Source of the DNA: Mycocentrospora acerina
Lineage: Eukaryota > Ascomycota > Dothideomycetes > Pleosporales
Assembly (NCBI GenBank): GCA_022701365.1
Contig: JAKUHH010000177.1
Location: 1,054,001-1,118,000 of the forward strand
Direction: 5' to 3'
DNA: 64,000 nucleotides
The position numbers and the translations under genes were made by a program. Shown one piece after another: positions 49,665-60,454 of this stretch (positions are counted from its first letter, which is position 1; every line of letters begins with the position of its first letter). The notes beneath the pieces were generated by a model. That model saw only the letters and a program-made list of their open reading frames with translations. It was not told where the DNA came from and searched no databases.

Positions 49665-51316
49665 ATGTTGGACATGTAAGTCATAGTCCCAGGCACAATT
49701 CCACTAGCGCAGCCTTTTGGTGTGCAACGTAGACACTGTAAACACTGCAGACAATGCAGACACAGTAGCTCTGACAGGACGCTGGCTGACTTGGCGGGGC
49801 AGCAACGACTTCATCAAGGAGCGCGGCGGCGACCCAGAGAAGATCCGGGACTCGCAGCGCAAGCGAAACGCGCCCGTCGAGATTGTCGACCAGATCATCG
49901 CCGACTTTGAGGACCACCGCAAGACGCAGTATGCCGCGACCCAGATTGGCTCCAGCATCAACGTCCTGCAGAAGCAGGTCGGCCAGAAGAAAAAGGCAAA
50001 GGAGAATGCAGACGACCTGCTCGCCGAGATGAAGAAGCTCAAGGACGAAAAGGCCGCCAAGGAGGTAGAGGCCAACGAGAAGCTCGACAAGCTCAACGCA
50101 AAGGCCAAGACGGTCGGCAACTACGTCCACAAGGACGTGCCCATCTCAAACACCGAGGACGACAACGAGGTTGTCAAGACATGGGCCCCCGAGGACCGCA
50201 AGCCCGAGTTCAAGCCCGACGGCATCCCCCACCACGGCGTCCTCGCCCGCCTCAACGGCTACGACCCCGAGCGCGGCGTCAAAATCGTCGGCCACCGTGG
50301 CTACTGCCTGATCGGCTACGGCCTCTTCCTCAACCTCGCCCTCGTCAACTACGGCCTCGAGTTCCTCTTCAAGAAGGGCTACACCCCCAACCAGCCCCCC
50401 TTCTTCATGCTGCGCGACCAGATGGCCAAGACGGCCCAGCTCTCCGACTTTGACGAGGAGCTGTACAAGGTCACCGAGAGCAAGGACAAGCCCGAGACGG
50501 ACAAGTACCTGATTGCCACGTCGGAACAGCCCATCTCTGCGCTGCACTCGGAGGAGTGGCTCGGCGAGAAGGACCTGCCCATCAAGTACGCGGGCTACTC
50601 GACCAACTTCCGCAAAGAAGCTGGGTCGCACGGAAAGGATGCATGGGGCATCTTCCGGATACACCAGTTTGAGAAGGTCGAGCAGTTCCTCATTACGCAC
50701 CCTGAGAAGTCGTGGGAGGCGTTCAACGACATGCTCGCGACGTCTGAGGAGTTTTACCAGACCCTGGGACTGCCATACCATGTCATTAACATTGTCAGTG
50801 GAGCACTGAGTGAGTAGAATTCTAGAAAAAAAAATAGCTGTGAGGTTGAGAACTGACATGTTTGCAGACAACGCTGCTTCAATGAAGCGTGATCTCGAGG
50901 CTTGGTTCCCCGTCACCGGTGGCGGCGAGTACAAGGAGCTTGTTTCCATTTCAAACTGCACAGACTACCAGACGCGCGAGTTGGAGATTCGATTTGGCGT
51001 CAAGAAGCAGACTGCCACGCGCAAGGAATACGTCCACGCGCTGAATGGAACTCGTACGTCTTTTTCTCTCCTTGCTCTTTCCATTGTTTGTTTTCACGCT
51101 ATGAAACATGGCTTACTGACGCTTTTTTTTACAGTCTGCGCCACAGAGCGAACCCTCTGCTGTCTCCTCGAAAACTACCAGGACCCTGCAAACGAGTGCT
51201 TTGTCGTCCCTGAGGTGCTGAGGAAGTACATCCCCGGCCAGCCCGAGACACTGCCTTATGTTAAGGAGTGGACGCCCCCAAAGGAAGTCAAGGCTGTGCC
51301 TGACCGGACGAAATGA
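49665..51316 (+). CDS. SES1: Seryl-tRNA synthetase, cytosolic
   Basis: Class II aminoacyl-tRNA synthetase charging tRNA-Ser. Exons 49665-49675, 49803-50809, 50868-51053 and 51135-51316 give 461 aa (yeast 462). The 11-nt first exon encodes MLD plus two bases; joining it to exon 2 gives MLDINDFIKERGGDPEKIRD, the expected start. An N-terminal coiled-coil tRNA-binding arm follows (QKKKAKENADDLLAEMKKLK). Motif 2 is around FRKEAGSHGKDAWGIFRIHQ, and motif 3 includes LNGTLCATERTLCCLLENYQ, restored by the last splice. It ends KYIPGQPETLPY and a short basic tail. No mitochondrial targeting sequence is seen. Confidence 0.97.
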
Positions 51317-52211
51317 GCGGTTGGAGAGGATGTAGGGAGTTGGAAGTTTGCATGAAAATGACGACGATGATGATGATGATGATGAAAGTTTAGCTTGTAG
51401 TGGAGTCTTTTGGAAGAAATAGACGGTTTGATGTGAATGGGGTGGGTTATGCATGGTCAGGTCAGGTCAGGTCATATCCACGTACGTTGGAGATGAAGAA
51501 ATGAAGACTGCGAGATACAAAAGATGTGCAGAGTTTCGGTCATGTTTTGATATTTCTGACTTGTACCTTCTCCTCCTCCTCCTCCTCCTCCTCCTCTTCT
51601 TCTTCTTCTTCTTCTTCTTCTTCTTCTTCTTCTTCTTCTTCTTCTTCTTCTTCTTCTTCTTTTCGCCTCATTGTTATCCTCATCATTGTCATTGTCATTG
51701 CCATTGCCATTGTCATTGCCCTTTCCCCGCAGAAACTGGGATGAATCAGCTTCCACATCTCATCTTGTGTCTTGCTCTCTTTCCTTCCTAGCTTGCTAGA
51801 CAGCCACCTCTCTTCTCTTCTTAATTCTCACTTCTCACTCCTCGCTCCACTCTCCACCAGTAGCATCCCCACTTCTCGACTTGCCCTTCTGCCCTCAACG
51901 CTAGAGCGGGACTCGAGATGCTTTCACTTCCTTTCCTTTCCTTTCCTTCTCTCCTCGGGTTGCTGGTTCTGCACCGTTTTTGCACAAGAGAGATAGAGAG
52001 AGAGAGGGGGGCGAGGGAGAGGAGCCACCATTTCCACTCGACTTCGCCCCAGAGTGAGTGAGTGAGTGCATGTTGTTCAAGATACCATAAACTGAGTGTC
52101 ACCTACCCACCCACTCATGACGTGAATACGCACTACATCGTGATTGGGGGGCTTGCAACGTGTCACCCACTCTCTAGACGGGACTTTTGCATCGCCCATT
52201 TTTTTTAAAGT
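51317..52211. other. Convergent intergenic region, SES1 / RhoGEF-like gene
   Basis: 3' flanks of two convergent genes, rich in simple sequence: ATG trimers (51358-51385), AGGTC pentamers (51457-51475), a TCC/TTC tract listed separately, CCTTT units (about 51925-51950) and GAGT units (52052-52068). Poly-Ser, poly-Glu and poly-Phe frames come from these tracts. No gene. Confidence 0.7.
51569..51661. repeat. (TCC)n(TTC)n trinucleotide tract
   Basis: About nine TCC units directly followed by about 22 TTC units. It is a homopurine-homopyrimidine tract of about 93 bp that could adopt triplex structure. It sits downstream of SES1. Confidence 0.9.
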
Positions 52212-54882
52212 TCAGTCGCACACGATGCCCGCCGCGCTGAGCTGCCGCATCCAATCTGTCCTTTCCTGCTGCCCGAAGCACCCTAGCATATGCGGTTTCC
52301 CGGATACGCTTCTGCTCTTGATGAGGATGAGGTAGAGGACCATGCCGCGGGGGATGTCGTCGAAGAAGGTCGTCTTTTGAAATTGGTGCTGGTCGCATGG
52401 GAGGCTGACTTCGAGGCTGTCGAGGGGAATGGGCTGGAGGGGGGAAAAGCGAGTTAGCGTATATGTTCGATTGGATAGGTTTGGGTTAAATATATTATAT
52501 ATAAAAAAGGGTTGAGAATATATGAGCTGAGAGGACTTACGGCTTCCGACACTAGAATTGTGTCTTCTTTACTCTTCTTTTGTAGCTTGACTTTTCCCCA
52601 GAGGAAATAATTATCGAGGAGCATCACGTGGATCGGTGTCCATGATCCCTGACTTTTGAGCTTGAGTGCCATACCGCCCTGTTGTTTTATTCGACGAGCG
52701 GGCTTGAGGAGCTGGAGGTCGTTGATGTAGTCTGTGTTGGCGGTAGAAAGGCGGCGGCCGAGGTTCTGTAGATCCTCGCGGGTTTGGGCTTCTTCGAGGA
52801 GGGTGAGGCTAAGTGTTTGAAGCCAGGTTACTGCCTTGAGGGCTCCTTCTAGGGCTGTTTCTTCCTTCTCTATGGCTGCTTGGTCGATTGGTTGGGAAAT
52901 ATTGATCAGTTCTTGGATTTTGCTCCGGTAGATTTCTAGCTGGGAAATGGGAAGCTTCAAATATTCTTCCCATCCCATGCCAAAGCTGACGATGCTCAGT
53001 CCGAGCGTGTTGACAAACGGCGAGAATTTTGCGTCCGTACTCTGCGTGGCTCGTAAGGATGCTGCGGCATGTGGCATTGCCTGGCAGTATTCTCGGTACA
53101 CTTTTTGCATCTTGGTTGCCCAAGTCTGGAACAAAGACGGATCGCAAACCGTATTTTCGTCTTTTGAAATCTGCAATTCTAGCTCCCCAAGTAGGATCTC
53201 CTTGTGGAGGATCGCCATTTGCTCTCCTAGCAAGATGGCTTCTAGGTGCTTCTCAAGACGTGGCCATTCCCGTATAATATTGTTATAAAATAGCGTACGA
53301 AGCTTCACCATCCTATCGACAAACTTTTGCTCACAGTCTACGAGCGAGGTCCAGATTCCGTGCATCTCAATACTCTTCGGAGACGACAATGCCACAGATG
53401 ATTCAGACATGGACGGATTGGCATACATGTTTCCAAGGAAGTTGTGAGATGCTTTATGGACTAATGGCAGTGGTTTTCGCACAGGCTTTCTCGGCGTATA
53501 GAAGTTCTGGGACGCAGGCTCATACGTGGTAAACGACGAGGTTGTGGAATTGGCCGATAGTATTGAAGGCGGTTCCGAGGTCAACACACTGTCAGATGAT
53601 GCCGAACGCGCCTTCGGTATGATGGGCATGGATTTTCCACTACGTAGTTGTTGTACGCCGGGGCGACGTGGGGGTAGTGGAGGTACACTATCAAAAATCG
53701 CTTGAGCACCTTCACTGTACGATCGAGATGGCACGGGGAGTGGCGTGTTTGAGGCTTTTCTGGAGGAGTTGCCGCCGTCACGTGAAGATGTGAGATATGG
53801 CGCCGTCGAAGTGATACGGGGCATGTAGGGAAGGATGCTGTGCTCAATCGAGTCCAACATGTCTGACTCGTAGTCTGTGGATTCAGGTTCGGATACCAAG
53901 TTGTGTTGCTCCTCATTTTCTGTCATGAACATTGTCTTTTGGGAGGCCTGTTGCACAGGATCCTTTTCGAAGTCGGCGACGTTACGACCAAAATCCTTCT
54001 CGTAATCAACGGCATTATGACCAAAATCTTTTTCATAGTCGGCAGTATCATGATCAAACGTGGAAGCATCCAATTCGTCCTCCAGAATCTCGTTTCCTAG
54101 GAACGGGTTTATCTTGTCTTCAGTTTTCGATGTGTATATAGCCATCGCTCTTCGATAGGCCTTAGAATTGACCACCTCATCGTCGAACCCAAACTCGGTA
54201 GATTTAAGGATGGAATCTGCATCAGCAGCATCTTCTGCTGAGATCACAGGGCTGAACATTGACTCCGGCACCTTAATTCGAGGATGCGACTGGCGCAAGG
54301 TCCTGGAGCGCTTCATCACCTTGTCCAGCTTTTCGCTATTGGCCTCCACCAACTTCTTAATATCTACCATTGACTCCATCTGCAAGCCTTGAATCAGCAG
54401 ACTGAGCGCCGACTGTTGACCGCGTATCTGCTGCAGGAGCTCTTTAAAAGTCTCTTCTTTCCACAAAAACTTGGCTCTGTCTCTGCGCCTCAGATCGTCA
54501 TTCTCTGCTCTGATCATGAGATCCCGTACTTCTTCTTCTAGACATCCATAGACGACCCGGCATCCTGTCAAAGCTCGGTCGAACGTTTCGAGCAGCTGAG
54601 GCTTACTCTGCAAGGCGTCATGCTGCAAGAGATTCTGCACCTGGGAAAGTGATGCTGCAATTACCATCGACTCGGAGTAAATCGCGGTAATGAGGATGGA
54701 GGCATCTTTGTAATGTGAACGGAGGTCGTACAGATCTTTGGCAGACTGGATACATTGCGGAAGAGCGGCTATCTACACTCAATTGTCAGCCATGCGCAAG
54801 TACATAAAGCTGACAGTACTTATGTCATGCTCAAGAATGATTTTCTACATACTATACCGAATACTGCTGAGACGGGCTCCAT
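52212..54882 (-). CDS. RhoGEF (DH-PH)-like protein with NLR-type N-terminal region
   Basis: Three exons, 54882-54853, 54772-52541 and 52433-52212, give 827 aa. The 10-codon first exon (MEPVSAVFGI) joins IAALPQCIQSAKDLYDLRSH, a helical start of the kind found at the N-terminus of many fungal NLR/STAND and signalling proteins. The middle (~150-470) is disordered, with three copies of a (D/E)YEKDFG-type repeat (about residues 208-238) and a Pro-rich SVPPLPPRRPG stretch. Residues ~478-690 resemble a DH domain (IWTSLVDCEQKFVDRMVKLR). A PH-like end follows, containing VMLLDNYFLWGKVKLQKKSK; the last exon encodes PIPLDSLEVSLPCD and GCFGQQERTDWMRQLSAAG. I infer a guanine-nucleotide exchange factor for a Rho-type GTPase; the GTPase partner is not deducible. 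Confidence 0.75.
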
Positions 54883-55149
54883 GACTTTGTGCTGGCGCTC
54901 GAGAGCAACCGAGCAGCAACGAAACTGGAAGAAAGACGCGTATCGTGCGACAACATCGTAAAGGTGCGACACGTTCTCACGGGCCGTTCAGGCCCCCGAA
55001 AGTACGCGTTGCGTTAAAGATGTGCACTAAGCTATATTTAGATGAAATCCCCGTTATCCCCGCAAGCAAGGTACATCACTCAACTTCTGAAGATAGGAGA
55101 ATGAAATTGAGTATGATGAGATGATATTCGATACACAAGAGCTGTTTAA

Positions 55150-56249
55150 TCAACTAAACGAAGGAAAATACTGCGACCACTGCGGCGTGCTGTAGACTCC
55201 TGCAGGGACTGATCTCAGACCTGCAAAGATTTCGACAAACATGTAAAGTCTAAGCAGCAAATAACCCAACGTCGGTGAACCAATTACCCACCTATTGTCC
55301 AGAAGTTTTATTTCAAGATACTCATCAATTACGCCTAACAGAGGAAGAAGTAACGGCAGAACCGTTACGCCTATGCTGCTGATTCTCCATAAGAGCATCT
55401 CTATGCAGGTCGGGAAATGAAAACCCCAGCCAATAAGATGCATGCCACCAAAAGATAAGGATGTGACTAATATACTTAAAATGAAGGTTCTAGCTTTATT
55501 TTCTCCTTCTGTATTCAAGAAGCGAATCCTCTCGATGGGTTGGACTGGAAGTGGGGATTGGCTTTGAAGGACAATTGGTGTACGAACATCAAAGGGTTTG
55601 TGCCACCAAGCCGCATACATGACAGCAGCAGTAACTACACTGCCCAGTGTGAAGAGTTCCAATGTAGTGATGGATAACCCTTGTGTGGCGCGGCCGATAA
55701 TCTGTGTCACGAACCAAAGTACCTGAGCCAGAGTCAAGGACTTCACGATCCAGTTGGCCTTGCTGCGATCCTCAATTTCAGACTCATCAGTTTCAGGCCA
55801 GGACATTTCGCCCGCTTCAAAGCATTTTACCAGTTCTGTTGTTCCGACGCGAATGATAGTTGTATGAGCACCGGTTGTAGACTCTATTGCAAAGCCACCC
55901 ATTTGTAGGAAGAAACATTTCACGAGTGACCAGCCAGGGGTCTAATTCAAGTTAGAGATGACATGCATTACGAATATGTTCTACTTACTCTTCGTCTGAT
56001 CATCCAAGCGGACTCAAGCTCTCGTAAGGCTGCCATAGCAGTGAACTCAGGTGCGAGCAAAACAGTTATAAGTAGTCCTAAACGTCTTCGAAACGTGGTC
56101 ATCTGTGTATCGCCTGCTCCTGGAAGGTTTGGATGTACGGCACTCCAAGTACATAGGAAGATTGTAACAAAGCAACTCCACACAAGACCAATGGTTCCTC
56201 GGCCTTTGGGCTCGGACATCCAGCCTACGGTAGTATTACTAGAACTCAT
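55150..56249 (-). CDS. Polytopic fungal membrane protein of unknown function
   Basis: Two exons, 56249-55989 and 55941-55150 (47-nt intron), give 350 aa. It starts MSSSNTTVGWMSEPKGRGTI, and hydrophobic segments follow at about 20-38 (LVWSCFVTIFLCTWSAVHPN) and 57-75 (LGLLITVLLAPEFTAMAALR). After the splice come TPGWSLVKCFFLQMGGFAIE, a soluble loop DESEIEDRSKANWIVKSLT, and further helices around LWFVTQIIGRATQGLSITTL, SVVTAAVMYAAWWHKPFDV and ISSIGVTVLPLLLPLLGVID. From memory, this architecture (GW.SEP.GRGT; DRSKA; ITTLEL; WWHKP.DV..PI) is a large, expanded Pezizomycotina family with no assigned function. No enzyme motif is seen. It is upstream of, and on the same strand as, the RhoGEF-like gene, 267 bp away. 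Confidence 0.8.
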
Positions 56250-57414
56250 TTTTTAACACAAAGAGATCAGATTGAGGTGGTCAACATGACCATATTGACT
56301 AGAAGACGCGAGAAACCCCCACTTAAATCCTCCCTGAGGAGAAGGCTGAGTCTCAGCCTCAGCCTTGTGATGTCTGCCTCAACACTGACATGACCACTCG
56401 CCAGACTAGACGACATGCGCCACCACATCAACGTGGCAGCATAATGACTAATGATCGCAAGTTTGTTGCTACTTTCTGTTGTACTGATAGGCTCATCTAG
56501 CCACTGAGGCTAAAAGAAGTGGAAGGTAAAATCGCTCCATGGCATTATCAGCTGCTGCGCCTCATGTGGTCTAGAAATGCGGTACCATGACGTGAATATA
56601 GGTCCAGCAGCGCTAAGAAAAACAAGAGTGAGCTGGCAAGTTACTCGGTTTTTGTGGCAGGTGCTGCATTCATTCCAATCAAACCGTGTATTGAGGCGAA
56701 GCAGAAAAGTACGAGCTTGGTGACATGAGTAACGCCAAGCAGCGCAAGATTATAAGAGAGAGAGAGGAAAGAACGATGCTTCAAACTGCACATACATCAT
56801 AATCACATTGTAGAAAGAACGCCTTTCGGGTGATTCGAACATTCTCAATTCATCCTACGTATTTGGCCATCCATGCATATGAAGTACCAAAAAAGTCATA
56901 CAGTCGCGCCGTATCACTCTCCCCCCACTATCAGCACCACTATCCATTAACCCTGTATCCACACCCAATCTTCAAAGTAAATGTGAAAGTTGTCAAAGAG
57001 GCCAGCAGAGCTATCAAAGCTCGTTTGGAAAGAACGCCGTTGTGTATGATTCGCGAAGCTCGAGCCAAAAAACAAAAACAGGCAATGTTGCGCTTGTGCT
57101 CGATGCTCGGTTGCAGGACAGGGACAGGAATTGTGTTACTGCTAGTCGCATATGCCAGCGCTGGGAAACGAAGAAGTGAAAAGTGTTGTACAAAGGGTGT
57201 AGATACGCTAGGAGTCTGTGGTGATGACAGAGATAGGTTGATGTTGATGAAGCGTTCGAGTGCTGAATGCCAATCAAACTGGTGTAGACATCAATGGATT
57301 ATGGCTGTTTGTTTACTGAGATAGCGTGGCTCAATACCTGCGCAACGCATTCGGGAACACGGGAGTGAAATGTCGACAGCGAAAGTAACGAGAAACATGG
57401 AGTAGACATGCTCA
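56250..57414. other. Intergenic, membrane protein upstream / KNR4 downstream
   Basis: A 164-codon plus-strand frame at 56830-57324 lacks any recognised motif and is not called. A gagagagagag run lies near 56754-56766. Nothing else seen. Confidence 0.55.
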
Positions 57415-59022
57415 CTAGATCTCGACTGTCTTAAGCTCAGAAGCATCGGCGACAGGGCTCTTCAACACCTTGTTTTCCTTGTCATCTTTCGCGTCATCTG
57501 TGTCCTTTGAGTCTTTTGAATCCTTTGAGTCCTTTGAGTCCTTTGCATCCTTGTTCTCCTTGTCACTGCTCAGGCTTCCCCTAGTCTGGAAGTCGTCGCT
57601 TGGCCTTGGGGTATCGACAGAGATTAGCTTGTCTATGGAAGCTTCTGCCTTTGAGTCCGCATCAGTGTGCACGCGAATAGGTTGCGCAGATTCTTCGGCA
57701 ACTCTCGCTAGAGGACTTGAAAGCTTGCCTCGCGGGCTAACACCCTTAGTCTTTAGTGATAGACGATGAGGGCTTCGACCGCGGTCCTCTGGTCCCATGA
57801 CAGGACTGTGGTAAGGGCTGCTAGCCGTGCTGCTAGGAACCACCCCTCCGGGAGCATTAGGGTTGACGCGCAAACTGTTCGGGCGACGCTTGGGCTGTCT
57901 CCGACCATGCTTCTGGTCGCATCGCCAGCGAAGTACTTCTAGATATGGGGGCTCGACGTTCTGTCGCTTGAAGGCCAATAGCTTCAACTCGCCGCTGTCC
58001 TCGTCAATGTGGACGTTCTCAGAAGCAAGGTCGTCTGCAATCATGGCCAGCATGGCAGCCCAGGATCGTGCAACAACATATTTGCAGTCATAGTCTCGGC
58101 CGAAGATGATGATTTGTCCCCAGGTACCGCTGGGACCCGGAGCAAGATCAACGGCGAGGTAGTTGCCTCCCCAGTCGCGAGCAAGAGGAATCCACGCGGG
58201 ATGGGCGTAGGCCTTTTGAACAGCGTTAGGTGGTTGTGAGTCCTGGCGCGCAAGCAGATCTTGCCGCCAAAGGGGGTTGCCCGATGGCTGAGGTTGCGCA
58301 ATGGGAGGAGCAGTCGAGGAGCTGGCAAAGGCCTTGACGGGAATCTGCGGTGTGCTGTAGTCTGGTTTGTTCGTGAGGTATTCTTCAGCGACCTTGCGCC
58401 AGTTCTGCCACTCCTGCACCATTTCCTCGCAGTCAAGTAACATGAGGCCGAAAAGGATGCCAGTGGGGAGACCGCCACGCTCCTGGCCGTCGTGAACTTG
58501 CAGGGATTCGCGGATGTCCATAGGGAGTGTGGAGTCGAGCTCGTGCTCCAGTTCATTGACGTCGTTTCCGGTGGCTCCTTCGCATACGTTGTCAAAGAGC
58601 TCTGTGTAGTTGTCTTCGACCCAGCGATCAATGCGCCTCCACGAGTGCGACACTGGGGGCGGTGGAGGAAGGCCCTCGCTAAAGTTTTGCATTGGAATCT
58701 CGCCAGTGACACTGTTTGCAGTGCCATCAGCAGTTGGTTGGCGGCTGAGCGACGTGCGCATCCCTGGCGAGTAGGGCGAGCCCGGCGACATGGGGCCCCT
58801 GGGCGAGCCGATGAAGCCATTGCTGGTCGCGGGCTCTTCGTGTGAGTATGACGAGGTCAGGTCGACGCGGGACTCGACGCCGCTGGTCGCGACGGAGCTC
58901 AAGGCGGCGTGACGGCTCTGTGGGATGGGGATGTGACGGCCGGTGCGGTAGGGCGAGTCGTGTGAGGCGTGTCGGTCGTTGGACGTCATTGTGTGCCAGA
59001 GGTCTTGGAAGAATTGGGCCAT
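57415..59022 (-). CDS. KNR4: KNR4/SMI1 cell-wall integrity regulator
   Basis: Intronless, 535 aa, start ATG at 59022-59020 (MAQFFQDLWHTMTSNDRHAS). Knr4/Smi1 coordinates cell-wall glucan and chitin synthesis with the cell-integrity MAP kinase and calcineurin pathways. The N-terminus carries short Ser/Pro-rich segments (SPRGPMSPGSPYSPG). The SMI1/KNR4 (SUKH-type) domain covers about residues 125-370: SHSWRRIDRWVEDNYTELFD, LPTGILFGLMLLDCEEMVQE, HPAWIPLARDWGGNYLAVDL and PGPSGTWGQIIIFGRDYDCK. The C-terminal third is disordered and contains a run of SKD triplets (DSKDSKDSKDSKDSKD) within a Lys/Asp-rich stretch, then ends SELKTVEI. The lack of introns fits a family often encoded by long single exons. 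Confidence 0.95.
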   Translation of the reverse strand: MAQFFQDLWHTMTSNDRHASHDSPYRTGRHIPIPQSRHAALSSVATSGVESRVDLTSSYSHEEPATSNGFIGSPRGPMSPGSPYSPGMRTSLSRQPTADGTANSVTGEIPMQNFSEGLPPPPPVSHSWRRIDRWVEDNYTELFDNVCEGATGNDVNELEHELDSTLPMDIRESLQVHDGQERGGLPTGILFGLMLLDCEEMVQEWQNWRKVAEEYLTNKPDYSTPQIPVKAFASSSTAPPIAQPQPSGNPLWRQDLLARQDSQPPNAVQKAYAHPAWIPLARDWGGNYLAVDLAPGPSGTWGQIIIFGRDYDCKYVVARSWAAMLAMIADDLASENVHIDEDSGELKLLAFKRQNVEPPYLEVLRWRCDQKHGRRQPKRRPNSLRVNPNAPGGVVPSSTASSPYHSPVMGPEDRGRSPHRLSLKTKGVSPRGKLSSPLARVAEESAQPIRVHTDADSKAEASIDKLISVDTPRPSDDFQTRGSLSSDKENKDAKDSKDSKDSKDSKDTDDAKDDKENKVLKSPVADASELKTVEI

Positions 59023-60454
59023 GGTTGCTGGTGCCCACGGGCGGACGCTCCTTTGCCTGCAGAGGGTCCGAGAAAGGTCGCGTAGGAGGGCGGCGGTAGC
59101 GGCAGCGGCGGCGGTGTGGCTGCCGTTGCAGGGTTGGGGAAGAGCTGAAGGAGGCCGGGGATTGCGCTCTGCGCTCTGCGCTCTAGGCTGGGTGTTGTGT
59201 GCTGGGTGTGGGTGTTGTTGCAGCGAGCGGCAGGTTTGGGCGAGGCAAGTGGGCGCAGACGGGTTTCACGGCTGTCGATGGAGATGCTCGAGAGCACTCA
59301 AAAGCAGACGAGGATAGGGGCCTCTTGGCGCGACACACAGACAGGGATCCGCTTGCAATCGTTTGTAATTCGACGGGCCCCGCAGTCCGGACCGTTTGTC
59401 TGCGCGTCTGGTCTGTCGTTCTCGCGGCCTGGGTGCGGTGAAGCTGGTTGCGTGGGGGCTGTGTTTGTTGTGAGGGTCGCTCTGGCTGACGCTCGTCTTG
59501 TTGTTGTGTGGCGTCGACGTCGTCGAGCTCCAGTCAACACGCGCTCCTTATCACGGCAATCTCACGTCCAGTCGGTTCACCGCTGCATTCATCTGGCCGC
59601 CTGATAGATCGTCTCTGTGCTCTCCAGTCCAACAGGGAAGCACCCTAGCGTTTCAGCAACCTCCGCTTGTGCACCAACCAAAACACACCAATGCCGCGCA
59701 GCAGGCACACGCAATTCCAGTACTTCGTCAAGGAACTTGGTTCTTCGTCAACGCAGCCTCTACTATGTACACGCCATCTCCGGCATGGTCTTTAGGCTAT
59801 CAAGGCCAAGCAGGGGTCCATTTTTCAAATCATTCAACGCATGGTTACGTGGCATGATGTATTTGCAGAAATGGTAGTCTCGCACGCAAATCATCAATCA
59901 CCGCTATCAGGGTCAAACTTGCTTGTTTCCTTAGTCCCACGCGCCCTGCTGCACGCCGCACATTGGCCTGTACTGCCATCCCCATCAACGCATCCTGTAT
60001 CCAAGACATCTACCCCGCCAACTCCCGAGTGGGTCTGTCGGACAAGAGTTCATGTGCGTGAGACATGCCCTCACTACCCTCAAGCTGGGCATCTGCAGCG
60101 TGCCGGAACGCGGGGGGCGAGGCTAGTCGTATTTTTAGCACCCGTTGGTGGCTTGATTGCGACGCCTCCATCTCGTTGCCCAGAGCGGTTGTTTACCATG
60201 AACATCGCCGCTCGAACATGCCATGGCAACAGCACGTCAACACAGTGTCTGTCTGATTAACATTCGGGACCCATGCGCTAGGACCACGTACCCCAGACTC
60301 AGATCTTGGTCCACGTGGGCCTGATACGAGGTGATGTGCAGCAAGCGCATCTTGACCAAGGTCCGATCTGGTGGCGTACCTACTTTTGTGCTCACTATCC
60401 CATGCATTCGCATCACTCGCGACGCGTTGCTAGTTTTGCAAATAGAGAAATGGG
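59023..60454. other. Intergenic, KNR4 upstream / DUF7580 gene downstream (1.4 kb)
   Basis: GC-rich upstream region of KNR4 (to about 59600), then DNA without features. Frames up to about 139 codons overlap each other on both strands and are not convincing. Confidence 0.55.

Noticed and set aside
51453..51791. Poly-Phe, poly-Ser and poly-Glu frames
   Set aside because: Translations of the TCC/TTC tract in a convergent 3' flank.
56830..57324. 164-codon plus-strand frame downstream of KNR4
   Set aside because: No recognisable domain, no clear start context and no splice evidence.
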